A stretch of DNA of 64,000 nt from positions 1-64,000 of the forward strand of contig CANRQE010000007.1 of assembly GCA_947632705.1 (NCBI GenBank), written 5' to 3'. The DNA comes from an uncultured Coprococcus sp. Lineage in GTDB: Bacteria; Bacillota; Clostridia; Lachnospirales; Lachnospiraceae. The translations under genes were made by a program, and so were the position numbers. Under the pieces are notes generated by a model. The model was not told the DNA's origin. It was given only the letters and a program-made list of their open reading frames with translations, and did not search any database. This document shows, piece by piece, positions 43,457-52,484 of this stretch (within the stretch, counting starts at the first letter, position 1; every line of letters begins with the position of its first letter).

Positions 43457-44431
43457 TTAATTCTGCCAGTGAATCTGCTGTTCCCTGACCAGCGGATAAG
43501 ACACCAGTTCGCAGCCCTGTATATTTTCTTTATGCATATCTACCGCCGTAACCTGACTGTTATCATAAGTGGTATAATAGTAAATCCCCCGCGTCGTATT
43601 GCAGCAGCAGCTGTAAAGGGTATACTCATACAAGCCGTTTTCCATATGCACACAGCCCTTCTGCATGGCAACCGAATTCAAAATATGGAAAAACTGGCTG
43701 ACGCTCTCACATTCCGACTCACCACAAACGGAATTGAGCTTCACAAATGCTCCTTTTACAAAACGGGACATGGAGGATGCATCGCCGGGCAGACCCATGG
43801 CGCCCATACCCCGGCTGTACCGATCCAGCTTCAGCTGCTCTGAAAAATGATTGACCGGCGGATCAATGGATAAACTCATATAATTATTCAGATTAAACAT
43901 CTGCATATCGAAAGTCGGATTATTTGTTAAAAGTCCGATCGGATTTTCATAAACCCTCAGACCGTCCTTCACGGATTCTACGGTCAGCGCACCTTCCGCA
44001 TCTGCAATGATCCAATGAAGCGGCGACAACGGAAGCTCGTCACTGAAAGGAATTGCTACCAGATTGATCCGCTCCAACAATGCCTTTGCTTCAGAAACAG
44101 TTGCACACTGCGCCAGAATCCATGGAATGAATTCAAATGGGGATATATTGTCCTTGCCGCTTACTTCCTGTTTGTAATCAGCATTGCCGGGAAAATTCAG
44201 TCCTGCCATACTTAAGCCTTTTTCATTTGTCGCCTCATAATAAAGCGGATAGTCATCCACAACGGCGGCAATTCCGATCATTGCATAGTGCTGCCTGATC
44301 TCCTTCGCTTTGCGAAAAGCAAACGAAAAATTAGCAGGGGTCACAACGACACTCTCACGAAAGGAATACTCCAAGTCCAGATTCCGTCCGAAATAATGAT
44401 CCTTTGTCCTGTAGGAAACTGCTGTACACAT
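43457..44431 (-). CDS. Choloylglycine hydrolase / bile salt hydrolase family protein
   Basis: MCTAVSY (Cys2), FGRNLDLE, LTNNPTFDMQMFNLNNY, DRYSRGMGAMGLPGDASSMSRFVK. Confidence 0.88.
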   Translation of the reverse strand: MCTAVSYRTKDHYFGRNLDLEYSFRESVVVTPANFSFAFRKAKEIRQHYAMIGIAAVVDDYPLYYEATNEKGLSMAGLNFPGNADYKQEVSGKDNISPFEFIPWILAQCATVSEAKALLERINLVAIPFSDELPLSPLHWIIADAEGALTVESVKDGLRVYENPIGLLTNNPTFDMQMFNLNNYMSLSIDPPVNHFSEQLKLDRYSRGMGAMGLPGDASSMSRFVKGAFVKLNSVCGESECESVSQFFHILNSVAMQKGCVHMENGLYEYTLYSCCCNTTRGIYYYTTYDNSQVTAVDMHKENIQGCELVSYPLVREQQIHWQN

Positions 44432-44579
44432 ATTGATACCTCCTAAAATTATCCTTTTCTCTTTATAATATATTTTCCATATTTATGACATATATCCATT
44501 TTATTACAGTGCATATTAGGTATAAAGCTGTTTATTCTTATCTTAAACTTTATAAAAGAGCGATTGTTATCATATGATA

Positions 44580-45476
44580 CTATAAGCCCTCATAATCAAA
44601 CGCCGGAATAAAGCTCTCTTTTGCCGTCCTGCCCTCCTGTATAAAGGCCTGTTCCACGCCGGCTGCAATGGCATAATCTATAAACCGCTCATATTCTCTC
44701 TTTGTCACGGGCCGGTTCAGCTCCGGCATCTCTTTCTGCTCCTGCAACGGGGTATACTGGTTCATCAGGCTTAAAATGACCTTGTTCCCATATGTCCGGT
44801 GCACATAGTCTACCACTGCTTTTCCGTTTTTCAAATGGCCGGGTAAAAGCAGATGTCTGACTATCACCCCTTTGTGCAGCATACCGTTTTTATCAAAAAC
44901 AGGACTGCCCGTCTGCCTTACCATTTCCTCCAATGCACTTTTTGCAGCCTCCGGATAATCTGCTGCTTTGGAACAGCGCGCCGCCAGTTCTTTTTCCATA
45001 TATTTAAAATCTGTCAGATAGATATCTATCCATCCGGACAGCATCTGCAGGGTCTGTACCCGTTCATAGCCGCTGCAATTATAAACCACCGGAATCGACA
45101 GTCCCCGTTTTTTTGCAATGTTCAAAGCTTCAAGAATCTCCGGTGTATAATGGGTCGGCGTTACCAGATTGATATTGGCCGCTCCCTGCGCCGCCAGTTC
45201 CAAAAAAATCTCCGCAAGACGTACTACGGAGATTTCTTTTCCAACCGATGCATCGGATATGGCATGGTTCTGACAGTATATACAGCCCAGAGGGCAACCG
45301 GAAAAAAACACGGTGCCTGAGCCCTGTTTGCCTGAAATGCAGGGTTCCTCCCACATATGCAGAGCTGCTCTGGCACAGATTACGCCGGTGCCTGCAGCCT
45401 TACAGACGCCCGGTTTACCATGTTTTCTGTCAGCCCCACAATCTCTCGGACACAATCGGCATAATAATGTTTCCAT
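44580..45476 (-). CDS. Radical SAM protein, PflA-like
   Basis: LCRLCPRDCGADR...; VFFSGCPLGCIYCQNHAIS. Confidence 0.88.
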   Translation of the reverse strand: METLLCRLCPRDCGADRKHGKPGVCKAAGTGVICARAALHMWEEPCISGKQGSGTVFFSGCPLGCIYCQNHAISDASVGKEISVVRLAEIFLELAAQGAANINLVTPTHYTPEILEALNIAKKRGLSIPVVYNCSGYERVQTLQMLSGWIDIYLTDFKYMEKELAARCSKAADYPEAAKSALEEMVRQTGSPVFDKNGMLHKGVIVRHLLLPGHLKNGKAVVDYVHRTYGNKVILSLMNQYTPLQEQKEMPELNRPVTKREYERFIDYAIAAGVEQAFIQEGRTAKESFIPAFDYEGL

Positions 45477-45511
45477 GTTGATTCCCTCTTTTCAGGCATA
45501 CCTGCCCTTAT

Positions 45512-46906
45512 CTAAAAACCTAATGATTTCAAAAACAGAATGAACAGTAAGACCGGAGCAATGAATCTGATCATAACCTTATAAAGCTGCTTCCTTCCCA
45601 TCTTACAGCCTGTCTTTTCCACTTCGTCTATAATCGTTTTCGGTTTGACAACCCAGCCGATCAAAATACAGGTCCCGATTGCAACCACCGGCATCAGGAG
45701 ATTATTACTTATATAATCTAAAATATCGAGAATCTGGGCTGTAGCGCCGGTCGGCAGCTTGACCTCAAAATACAGCCGGTTATATCCCAGACAGACAAGG
45801 ACTGCCATAACAACTGCAATTACCGTTTCAAATGAAACTGCCTTGACTCTCGAGATATGGAACTGATCCATAAAGCTTGATACGATTGCTTCCAGGATGG
45901 ATACCGCACTTGTCAGGGCTGCAAACAAAACCATGGCAAAAAACAGAATTCCTACAATATTTCCGATTTTTCCCATCGCTGCAAATACCTTTGGAAGCGA
46001 AATAAACATCAGGCTCGGACCGGACGCATCCATACCTTCTTTTCCGGCAAAGGCATATACTGCAGGAATGATCATGACGCCTGCAAGTACGGCAACAGCC
46101 GTGTCAAAAATCTCAATCTGATTTACGGACTTCTTCAGATTTGCATCATCATGAACATAGGAACCATAGGCAATCATGATTCCCATTGCAACGCTTAAGC
46201 TGAAGAACAGCTGTCCCATAGCGTCTAATAAAACCCTGAAGAAACGGGCTACCGTCATATCCGTAAAATCAGGAACCAGATAGATCTGAAGTCCCTGTAA
46301 ACCGGTTCTGGTCACCCCGCTGTCATCCGTATGGCTGATTGTCAGGGCAAAGACTGCTATGATCACTACCAGAACCAGAAGAATCGGCATCAAAATCTTG
46401 GAACAGGATTCTATTCCCTTATTTACTCCTCTGAAAACAATAAACGCCACTGCCAGCAAAAACACCAGCATCAGAAGAATCGGCTCTCCCGTTGCAGAAA
46501 TAAAAGAGGTAAAATATCCGTCCTGCGCTGCCTCTTCCCCGTGTCCGGTTATATACACCAGCAGATATTTGACAACCCAGCCGCCGATTGCACAATAATA
46601 AGGCAGGATGATCGCCGGAATCAGACAGGCAATAATCCCCATCCCCTTCCATTTGCTGTGCAGTTTGCCGTAAGCGGTAAGCGGACTCTGCTTGGTTTTT
46701 CTTCCGATGGCAACCTCCGTAATCAGAAGGGTAAAACCGAAGGTCAACGCCAGAACTATGTAAATGACAAGAAACATTCCGCCTCCGTCTCTGGCTGCAA
46801 GGTATGGGAACCTCCAGATATTCCCTAGTCCTACTGCACTACCGGCCGCAGCGAGCACAAACCCGATTGAGCCTTTAAATGAATTTCTTTTCGTTTCTTT
46901 TTCCAT
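45512..46906 (-). CDS. Sodium-dependent (NSS/SNF family) transporter
   Basis: SIGFVLAAAGSAVGLGNIWRFPYLAARDGGGMF. Confidence 0.95.
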   Translation of the reverse strand: MEKETKRNSFKGSIGFVLAAAGSAVGLGNIWRFPYLAARDGGGMFLVIYIVLALTFGFTLLITEVAIGRKTKQSPLTAYGKLHSKWKGMGIIACLIPAIILPYYCAIGGWVVKYLLVYITGHGEEAAQDGYFTSFISATGEPILLMLVFLLAVAFIVFRGVNKGIESCSKILMPILLVLVVIIAVFALTISHTDDSGVTRTGLQGLQIYLVPDFTDMTVARFFRVLLDAMGQLFFSLSVAMGIMIAYGSYVHDDANLKKSVNQIEIFDTAVAVLAGVMIIPAVYAFAGKEGMDASGPSLMFISLPKVFAAMGKIGNIVGILFFAMVLFAALTSAVSILEAIVSSFMDQFHISRVKAVSFETVIAVVMAVLVCLGYNRLYFEVKLPTGATAQILDILDYISNNLLMPVVAIGTCILIGWVVKPKTIIDEVEKTGCKMGRKQLYKVMIRFIAPVLLFILFLKSLGF

Positions 46907-47053
46907 AAATGAATTCTCCCCTGTTTTTCCTTGAAGCCTCCCCGCTTCATTTTTTCATATCGTCCTGTGTACCTGTAAAACAACCAGCACTTTACTCACA
47001 TGGTTTTATTCTATCAGACACTGAAACAAAAACCAACTACTATTTTGGCTTCT

Positions 47054-50000
47054 TTAAAATCCGGTGTCTATCATAATCCGGCTTCCGGTTTTTGTTTTCC
47101 GTACCTGAATCTGCTGCGGAATCGTCTCCATCAGTTCTTCTCTATGGCTGATAATGCCCACCAGTTTATTCGTTCCGGACAGGTGAACCAGAATATCCAT
47201 GGCATTTTCCAGAGATTTTTTGTCCAGCGAACCAAAGCCCTCATCAATAAACAGCGCATCCATCTGTATTCCTCCGAGGTTGGAGGAAACCGTATCAGAT
47301 AATCCCAGAGCCAGACTTAAGGATGCTTTAAAGCTTTCCCCACCGGACAGATTCCCTACCGGGCGTCTGTGCCCCGTAAAGTTATCGAGCACCTCCAGAT
47401 CCAGAAACGTATTCCTTTGTTTTCCGGGTGTCTCTTCCTTCCGGAACAGTTCATATTGCCCGTCACTCATCGGCAGCAGTCTCCGGTTTGCCGCCTGAAT
47501 AATAGAATCAAAGCCTGCCGCCTGAACATACTGCTCAAGCGTAATCTTCCCGTTTCCGGTCTGTCCCCTTACCAGATCATACAGCTTCTGGTAAACAGAA
47601 TATTCCTTCTGATAGTTTTCCAGTACGGATCTTTGATCTGCAATATGCTTCTTTTTGTCCCGGTTTGTCTGAAGCCGATACTTAACTGCCGTTACCTCAG
47701 AAGCAATTTTTTCGACAATTTTATTCTGGGATTCTGTCTGCACCGATAATTCTTCCAGATCGATCAGCGTTTTCCCCTTTGCATCCTGCTCGGCTTTCTG
47801 AAGCTGCACCCGATTTGTCTTCACTGCCTGATCATACTCCTGCCACTTTCTCTCGAGCTCCTGTATCTCAGCCTCATCCGCAACATAACGCAGGAATTCC
47901 TCCTTTGTACCGAACTGATTCCCTGCCAGAGTCTGTTCGAATTCCCGCAGCAGCTTTTCTTCTGCAACCGTCTGTTCCTGACAGGACTGTCTCAAGGTTG
48001 CAAGCGCAGCTTTCGTTTCCGCCTCTCTCTTTTCAAGCTCCTGTAAATCTGTCCTTGCACATTCAATCTGCTGTTTCACCCGGTCAGCCTCCGCCTGAAA
48101 TGCCTCCTGCACCTTGCACGCCTGCCCCCAATTCTCATATGGAAGTCCCGACAGATTTTCCAGCAGAGCTGCCTTTTCAGCAAGGCTTGTGGCATTCTCC
48201 TGTCTGCGCTCCCGCAAATCCTCTTCCTCTTTTTTGAGTTTCTCTTCTTCTTTTTCTCCGGCTTGAAGATCGAATCGAGCCTGTTCCAGTTTCTGACATT
48301 CTGTTTCTATGATAAGCTTTTGCCTGCTGTTTATTGAGATTTCTTCCTGAATCTGTATCTTTCTTTCCTCCAACCGTGCAAAAAGCCCGTTTAGAGACGG
48401 TTCCGGATCCCCTGCTGTTACAGGAAGGCTCTCCATACATTCCAATATTGCATTTCTAAGAAACGTCTCCTTTTCTGAAACTGCAGCATTTTCCTTTTCA
48501 ACCGCAAGCACGGCATCTTCCTTTTCCTGTCTTGCAGCCTCCTCCTGTTTCTGCAGATCCTGCAGGGCTTCCTCTGAAACAGATTCCTCCGGCAGGACGG
48601 CAGGCGCCGGATGATGGGTAGAACCACAGACCGGACACATTTCCCCTTCTATTAATTTCTCCGCCAGCAGTCCTGCACGGCAAAGGTCAAAGAGCTGTTC
48701 GGCATCATACTTTTTCTGATGAAGGGTATTGTATCTGTCCTGTTTTTCCCGGAACTTCTGCCGCAGGGTCTTACGCTTGTCCAGATGCTTCCGATACTCC
48801 GGAATATCCTGATCCATAAGGCCGATCATCTTCGCTTCCAGTGTCTGAAGCTGTTGCAAGACATTTTTGGTTTCCTCCAGTTTTTCCGGACTGTTCCGGT
48901 ATTTCTCGATCATCTGCTTTTCTTCTGATATTCTGTTTTCCAGAGTCCCTTTTTTCTGGCTTAATTTCTGATTTTCCTGCTCAAGCAGGATCCTTTCCTG
49001 CTTTAATTTTTCTACCTCGCCGGATAAACGGTCTCTTTGCTCATATTTTTTCTGATCTTCTGCAATCTTATGGATCTCCTTTTGCAGCTCGTCCACGTTT
49101 TCCTCTTCTTTTTGGCTTTTCGCAAAAACCTTCTCTGCATCTTCCACACGGCTTTGAAGCTCGATTTGTTCCCGTTCCTTTCTCTGAATGTCTCCTTGCA
49201 GTTTGAATACCTCTTTCTGCTTCTTTTCCCACTCCCTGTATGATGGATTGACATTTCTTGTGGCCGCTTTTTTCCGTTCTGTCTCTGCCAGCAATGCCTG
49301 CATCCGGTCTTTTTCTTCCGCAAGCCTCTGCCTTTCCCTGCAAAGCTCCATATAATCCGCGATTATTTTATTCTGCTGTTCCGCAGTGGCAAGCTTTCGC
49401 TTACTGTCCTCCAGAATCTGCTGTTCTTTCCCGTATTTCTCCGTTTCTTTTTCAAGCAGGTTCTGATCCTCCCGGAGCAGATGCTCTAAAACCGTAAGCA
49501 TCTCCTCCAGATTCCATACGCTTTCTCTTCCTGCCGTATACTCCTTTAGCCGGCAGAGTTCCGCATACTCTGTGCTCTGTTCATCTGCAGCCACATCACT
49601 AAAATACTGTAAAATACTCCTTTCCGTCTCTTCCTTTTTGCCCCTGCTCTCATCCTTATACCGTTTCAGCACATCCTCGATTGCCTGATAACCGTCTGTT
49701 TTAAATATTTTTCTGAGGATTTTGGTCCGGTCGTCCGTAGATGCATTTAAGAGCTGATAGAATTCTCCCTGTGCGATCATGGCGATCTGCTTAAACTGCT
49801 TCACATCAATATGAAGCAATTCGACTACAGCGGCATTTACCTGACTTACCCCTTCTATCGGTGCTTCTCCGTCACAGTAAAGGGCCGCCTTTTCTCTTTC
49901 CGTTATCATGCCGGTGCCTCTCTGCTTTGGTCTGTCATAGCCGGGCTGCCTGCGTATATGATAGTTTCGTCCCTGATGGGAAAAATAGAACTCCACATAG

Positions 50001-50233
50001 CTTTCCGTTCCTGGCTCCGCATACTCGCTCCGGAGCCTTCTGGTATCACGATAGATTCCGCTGACATCTCCATAGAGTGCAAAACATATGGCGTCAAAGA
50101 TTGTGGTCTTCCCTGCACCCGTATCACCGGAAATCAGGAAAAGCCCCTGTTTCTCAAACTGCTCAAAATTAATTTCCGGCATTTCTCCGGCATAGGGTCC
50201 AATGGCGCTGATTATCAATTTAATCGGTTTCAT
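47054..50233 (-). CDS. sbcC: Nuclease SbcCD subunit C
   Basis: MKPIKLIISAIGPYAG..., Walker A SGDTGAGKTTIFDAI, zinc hook CPVCGS, LSGGESFKASLSLALGLSD. Confidence 0.95.
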   Translation of the reverse strand: MKPIKLIISAIGPYAGEMPEINFEQFEKQGLFLISGDTGAGKTTIFDAICFALYGDVSGIYRDTRRLRSEYAEPGTESYVEFYFSHQGRNYHIRRQPGYDRPKQRGTGMITEREKAALYCDGEAPIEGVSQVNAAVVELLHIDVKQFKQIAMIAQGEFYQLLNASTDDRTKILRKIFKTDGYQAIEDVLKRYKDESRGKKEETERSILQYFSDVAADEQSTEYAELCRLKEYTAGRESVWNLEEMLTVLEHLLREDQNLLEKETEKYGKEQQILEDSKRKLATAEQQNKIIADYMELCRERQRLAEEKDRMQALLAETERKKAATRNVNPSYREWEKKQKEVFKLQGDIQRKEREQIELQSRVEDAEKVFAKSQKEEENVDELQKEIHKIAEDQKKYEQRDRLSGEVEKLKQERILLEQENQKLSQKKGTLENRISEEKQMIEKYRNSPEKLEETKNVLQQLQTLEAKMIGLMDQDIPEYRKHLDKRKTLRQKFREKQDRYNTLHQKKYDAEQLFDLCRAGLLAEKLIEGEMCPVCGSTHHPAPAVLPEESVSEEALQDLQKQEEAARQEKEDAVLAVEKENAAVSEKETFLRNAILECMESLPVTAGDPEPSLNGLFARLEERKIQIQEEISINSRQKLIIETECQKLEQARFDLQAGEKEEEKLKKEEEDLRERRQENATSLAEKAALLENLSGLPYENWGQACKVQEAFQAEADRVKQQIECARTDLQELEKREAETKAALATLRQSCQEQTVAEEKLLREFEQTLAGNQFGTKEEFLRYVADEAEIQELERKWQEYDQAVKTNRVQLQKAEQDAKGKTLIDLEELSVQTESQNKIVEKIASEVTAVKYRLQTNRDKKKHIADQRSVLENYQKEYSVYQKLYDLVRGQTGNGKITLEQYVQAAGFDSIIQAANRRLLPMSDGQYELFRKEETPGKQRNTFLDLEVLDNFTGHRRPVGNLSGGESFKASLSLALGLSDTVSSNLGGIQMDALFIDEGFGSLDKKSLENAMDILVHLSGTNKLVGIISHREELMETIPQQIQVRKTKTGSRIMIDTGF

Positions 50234-51377
50234 CCATGACACCTGCCTCTCCTGCAACCTTTTTCATTGTTGCCATTTCTTCTTTACTGATGTCGCTTCC
50301 GTACATCTTTTTATAAAATTCAGAAATCAGTTCTGAAAAAGACTGATTTCCCGTCACCTGCTCAAAGTCAAGCTGCTCAAGCTCTCTGGTATGGGAATTG
50401 TCATAGTCAAGCTTGACCGTATTCGGATAGGTCAGCCGGAAAATTCCCATCCCGTCACTGACCGGATTTTCGTCCGTCAGGGTGGCATAGATGAAATCCT
50501 CCGGCGACTCTATATTCTGATGATTCAGCAGCTGCGCCAGTTTTCCCTTCAGGTGGCGCAGGTCTCTGTTCGGCTTCAGATCAACGAGTTCGATTGAGAC
50601 TTCTCCCTTTTTTCCGAATGTAACAATGGGAACGGACTTCCGGCTGTTTACCTCACTGAAGGAATATTTCAGCGGGGAGCCGGCATACCGGACCGTTTCC
50701 CTTCCAACCATCTGCGGGGAATGGATGTGTCCAAGCGCAACATAATCAAAGGCATGAAAGCAGTCCACCCCGATTTTTTCAACCAGACCTACATTCTGCA
50801 CTGCCGCACCCTCAGAGCCTCCGAGCACCGGCTCTGTTCCGTCCTCCGTTACAAACTGGTGGGCAACCAGAATATTCCTTTCCTTTTGATTGATCTCCGT
50901 ATGGGAAAGTACCACGCGGACTGCCTGATCATAAGACTGAATCTCTTCCTCCGGATAAAAATATCTGACCTGTGAGGCCTTTACAAACGGAAGCAGATAG
51001 ACATTCACTGCTCCATATTCATCCTGAAACCTCTTATGATACAGGCTTCCGGTATATTTGGCGGAAATATATAATTCCTTTGCTTCAAACAGGCTGCTGC
51101 CGAAATTCAGCCTTTCATCCGAATCATGGTTCCCGCTGATGACCAATGTTTTAATCTTCATCTCTGCCAGTCTGCAAAGAAAACTGTCAAACAGCCGGAC
51201 TGCTTCCTCACTCGGAACGGATTTGTCATATACGTCTCCTGCGATCAATACCCCGTCTACGGATTGATCCTTTGCAATGGCAAGGATCTGATTCAGAATA
51301 TACTCCTGATCCTTGATCAGCTGAAATTCCATGAGAGTCCTTCCCAGATGCAGGTCTCCTAAATGCATAAATTTCAT
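50220..51377 (-). CDS. sbcD: Nuclease SbcCD subunit D
   Basis: MKFMHLGDLHLGRTLMEF..., GNHDSDERL; overlaps sbcC by 14 nt. Confidence 0.95.
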   Translation of the reverse strand: MKFMHLGDLHLGRTLMEFQLIKDQEYILNQILAIAKDQSVDGVLIAGDVYDKSVPSEEAVRLFDSFLCRLAEMKIKTLVISGNHDSDERLNFGSSLFEAKELYISAKYTGSLYHKRFQDEYGAVNVYLLPFVKASQVRYFYPEEEIQSYDQAVRVVLSHTEINQKERNILVAHQFVTEDGTEPVLGGSEGAAVQNVGLVEKIGVDCFHAFDYVALGHIHSPQMVGRETVRYAGSPLKYSFSEVNSRKSVPIVTFGKKGEVSIELVDLKPNRDLRHLKGKLAQLLNHQNIESPEDFIYATLTDENPVSDGMGIFRLTYPNTVKLDYDNSHTRELEQLDFEQVTGNQSFSELISEFYKKMYGSDISKEEMATMKKVAGEAGVMDETD

Positions 51378-51417
51378 ATGTACGTCTCTCCCCCTTTCTC
51401 TGACGCCGTTAATCATA

Positions 51418-52317
51418 TCAGCCTCCGACAATCGTACCCCCGTTTGGATGCAGCACCTGCCCCGTCATATAGGATGCATCCTCCGATGCCAGAAATACAT
51501 AACACGGAGATACCTCGCAGGGCTGTCCGGCCCTCATCATCGGTACCTGTGATGTCTTTCTGCCAAAGGTAGCAACCTCCCCGGCAGAAAAAGATGCAGG
51601 AATCAACGGCGTCCATATTGGTCCCGGCGCCACTGCATTTACACGGATTCCCTGTTCGGCAAGGGATAATGACAGCGAACGGGTAAGCGATACAATGGCG
51701 CCCTTCGTTGCACTGTAGTCAATCAGCTGCTGATTTCCCTGATAAGCCGTAACCGAAGCCGTATTAATAATGGAAGCCCCTTTTTTCATATATGGTAACG
51801 CTGCCTGTATCATATAGAAAAAAGAAATAACATTGTTCTGAAACACCAGATTCAACTGTTCGTGTGAAATATCCAAAATACTGTTTTGAATGAACTGAAC
51901 TGCATGATTATTTACAAGAATATCAATTTTTCCAAAGCACTGCAAGGTCTTGTTTACGCATTTTTCCGCAAAATCCGGATCTTTCAGGTCTCCCCTCAAA
52001 AATACGGCTTCGCCTCCAAGCTCTCGGATTCTTTCCCCTGTCTCCTTAGCGTCACATTCCTCATCATAATATACAATCACGACAGACGCTCCTTCTTTTA
52101 CAAAATCATATGCCACGGCCCTGCCGATTCCGCTGTCGCCGCCTGTGATGATCGCAGTCTTGCCCTCCAGCTTTCTGCCGCAGGCCTTCCGCTCCGAAAC
52201 CGGCCTTGGTTTCATGATATATTCGATTCCCGGCTGTCTGTCCTGATGCTGGGGCGGAAAAGAAAGCTCTATATCCTCACATTCTCTGACATATCCATAC
52301 TTCCTGTCTGGTTCCAT
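51418..52317 (-). CDS. SDR family oxidoreductase
   Basis: KTAIITGGDSGIGRAVA, YSATKGAIVSLTRSL; start at MEPDRKYG. Confidence 0.92.
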   Translation of the reverse strand: MEPDRKYGYVRECEDIELSFPPQHQDRQPGIEYIMKPRPVSERKACGRKLEGKTAIITGGDSGIGRAVAYDFVKEGASVVIVYYDEECDAKETGERIRELGGEAVFLRGDLKDPDFAEKCVNKTLQCFGKIDILVNNHAVQFIQNSILDISHEQLNLVFQNNVISFFYMIQAALPYMKKGASIINTASVTAYQGNQQLIDYSATKGAIVSLTRSLSLSLAEQGIRVNAVAPGPIWTPLIPASFSAGEVATFGRKTSQVPMMRAGQPCEVSPCYVFLASEDASYMTGQVLHPNGGTIVGG

Positions 52318-52400
52318 TGGTCCATACCTCCTGATTTCTATATGCATATCAATATGCATACCGGGAAGTCCATGTGCAGCGGATTTTATCATTCAAACCG

Positions 52401-52437
52401 GACAGGGAGGCGTCCCGCATAAGAACGCCTCCCTGTC
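52401..52437. terminator. Intrinsic terminator hairpin
   Basis: GACAGGGAGGCGT / ACGCCTCCCTGTC between SDR and hybrid-kinase genes; T-rich on plus strand. Confidence 0.6.
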
Positions 52438-52484
52438 TTTTCTATCTTTTTAATCACCGGATACTATGTCCTGTTTTTTTTGCA

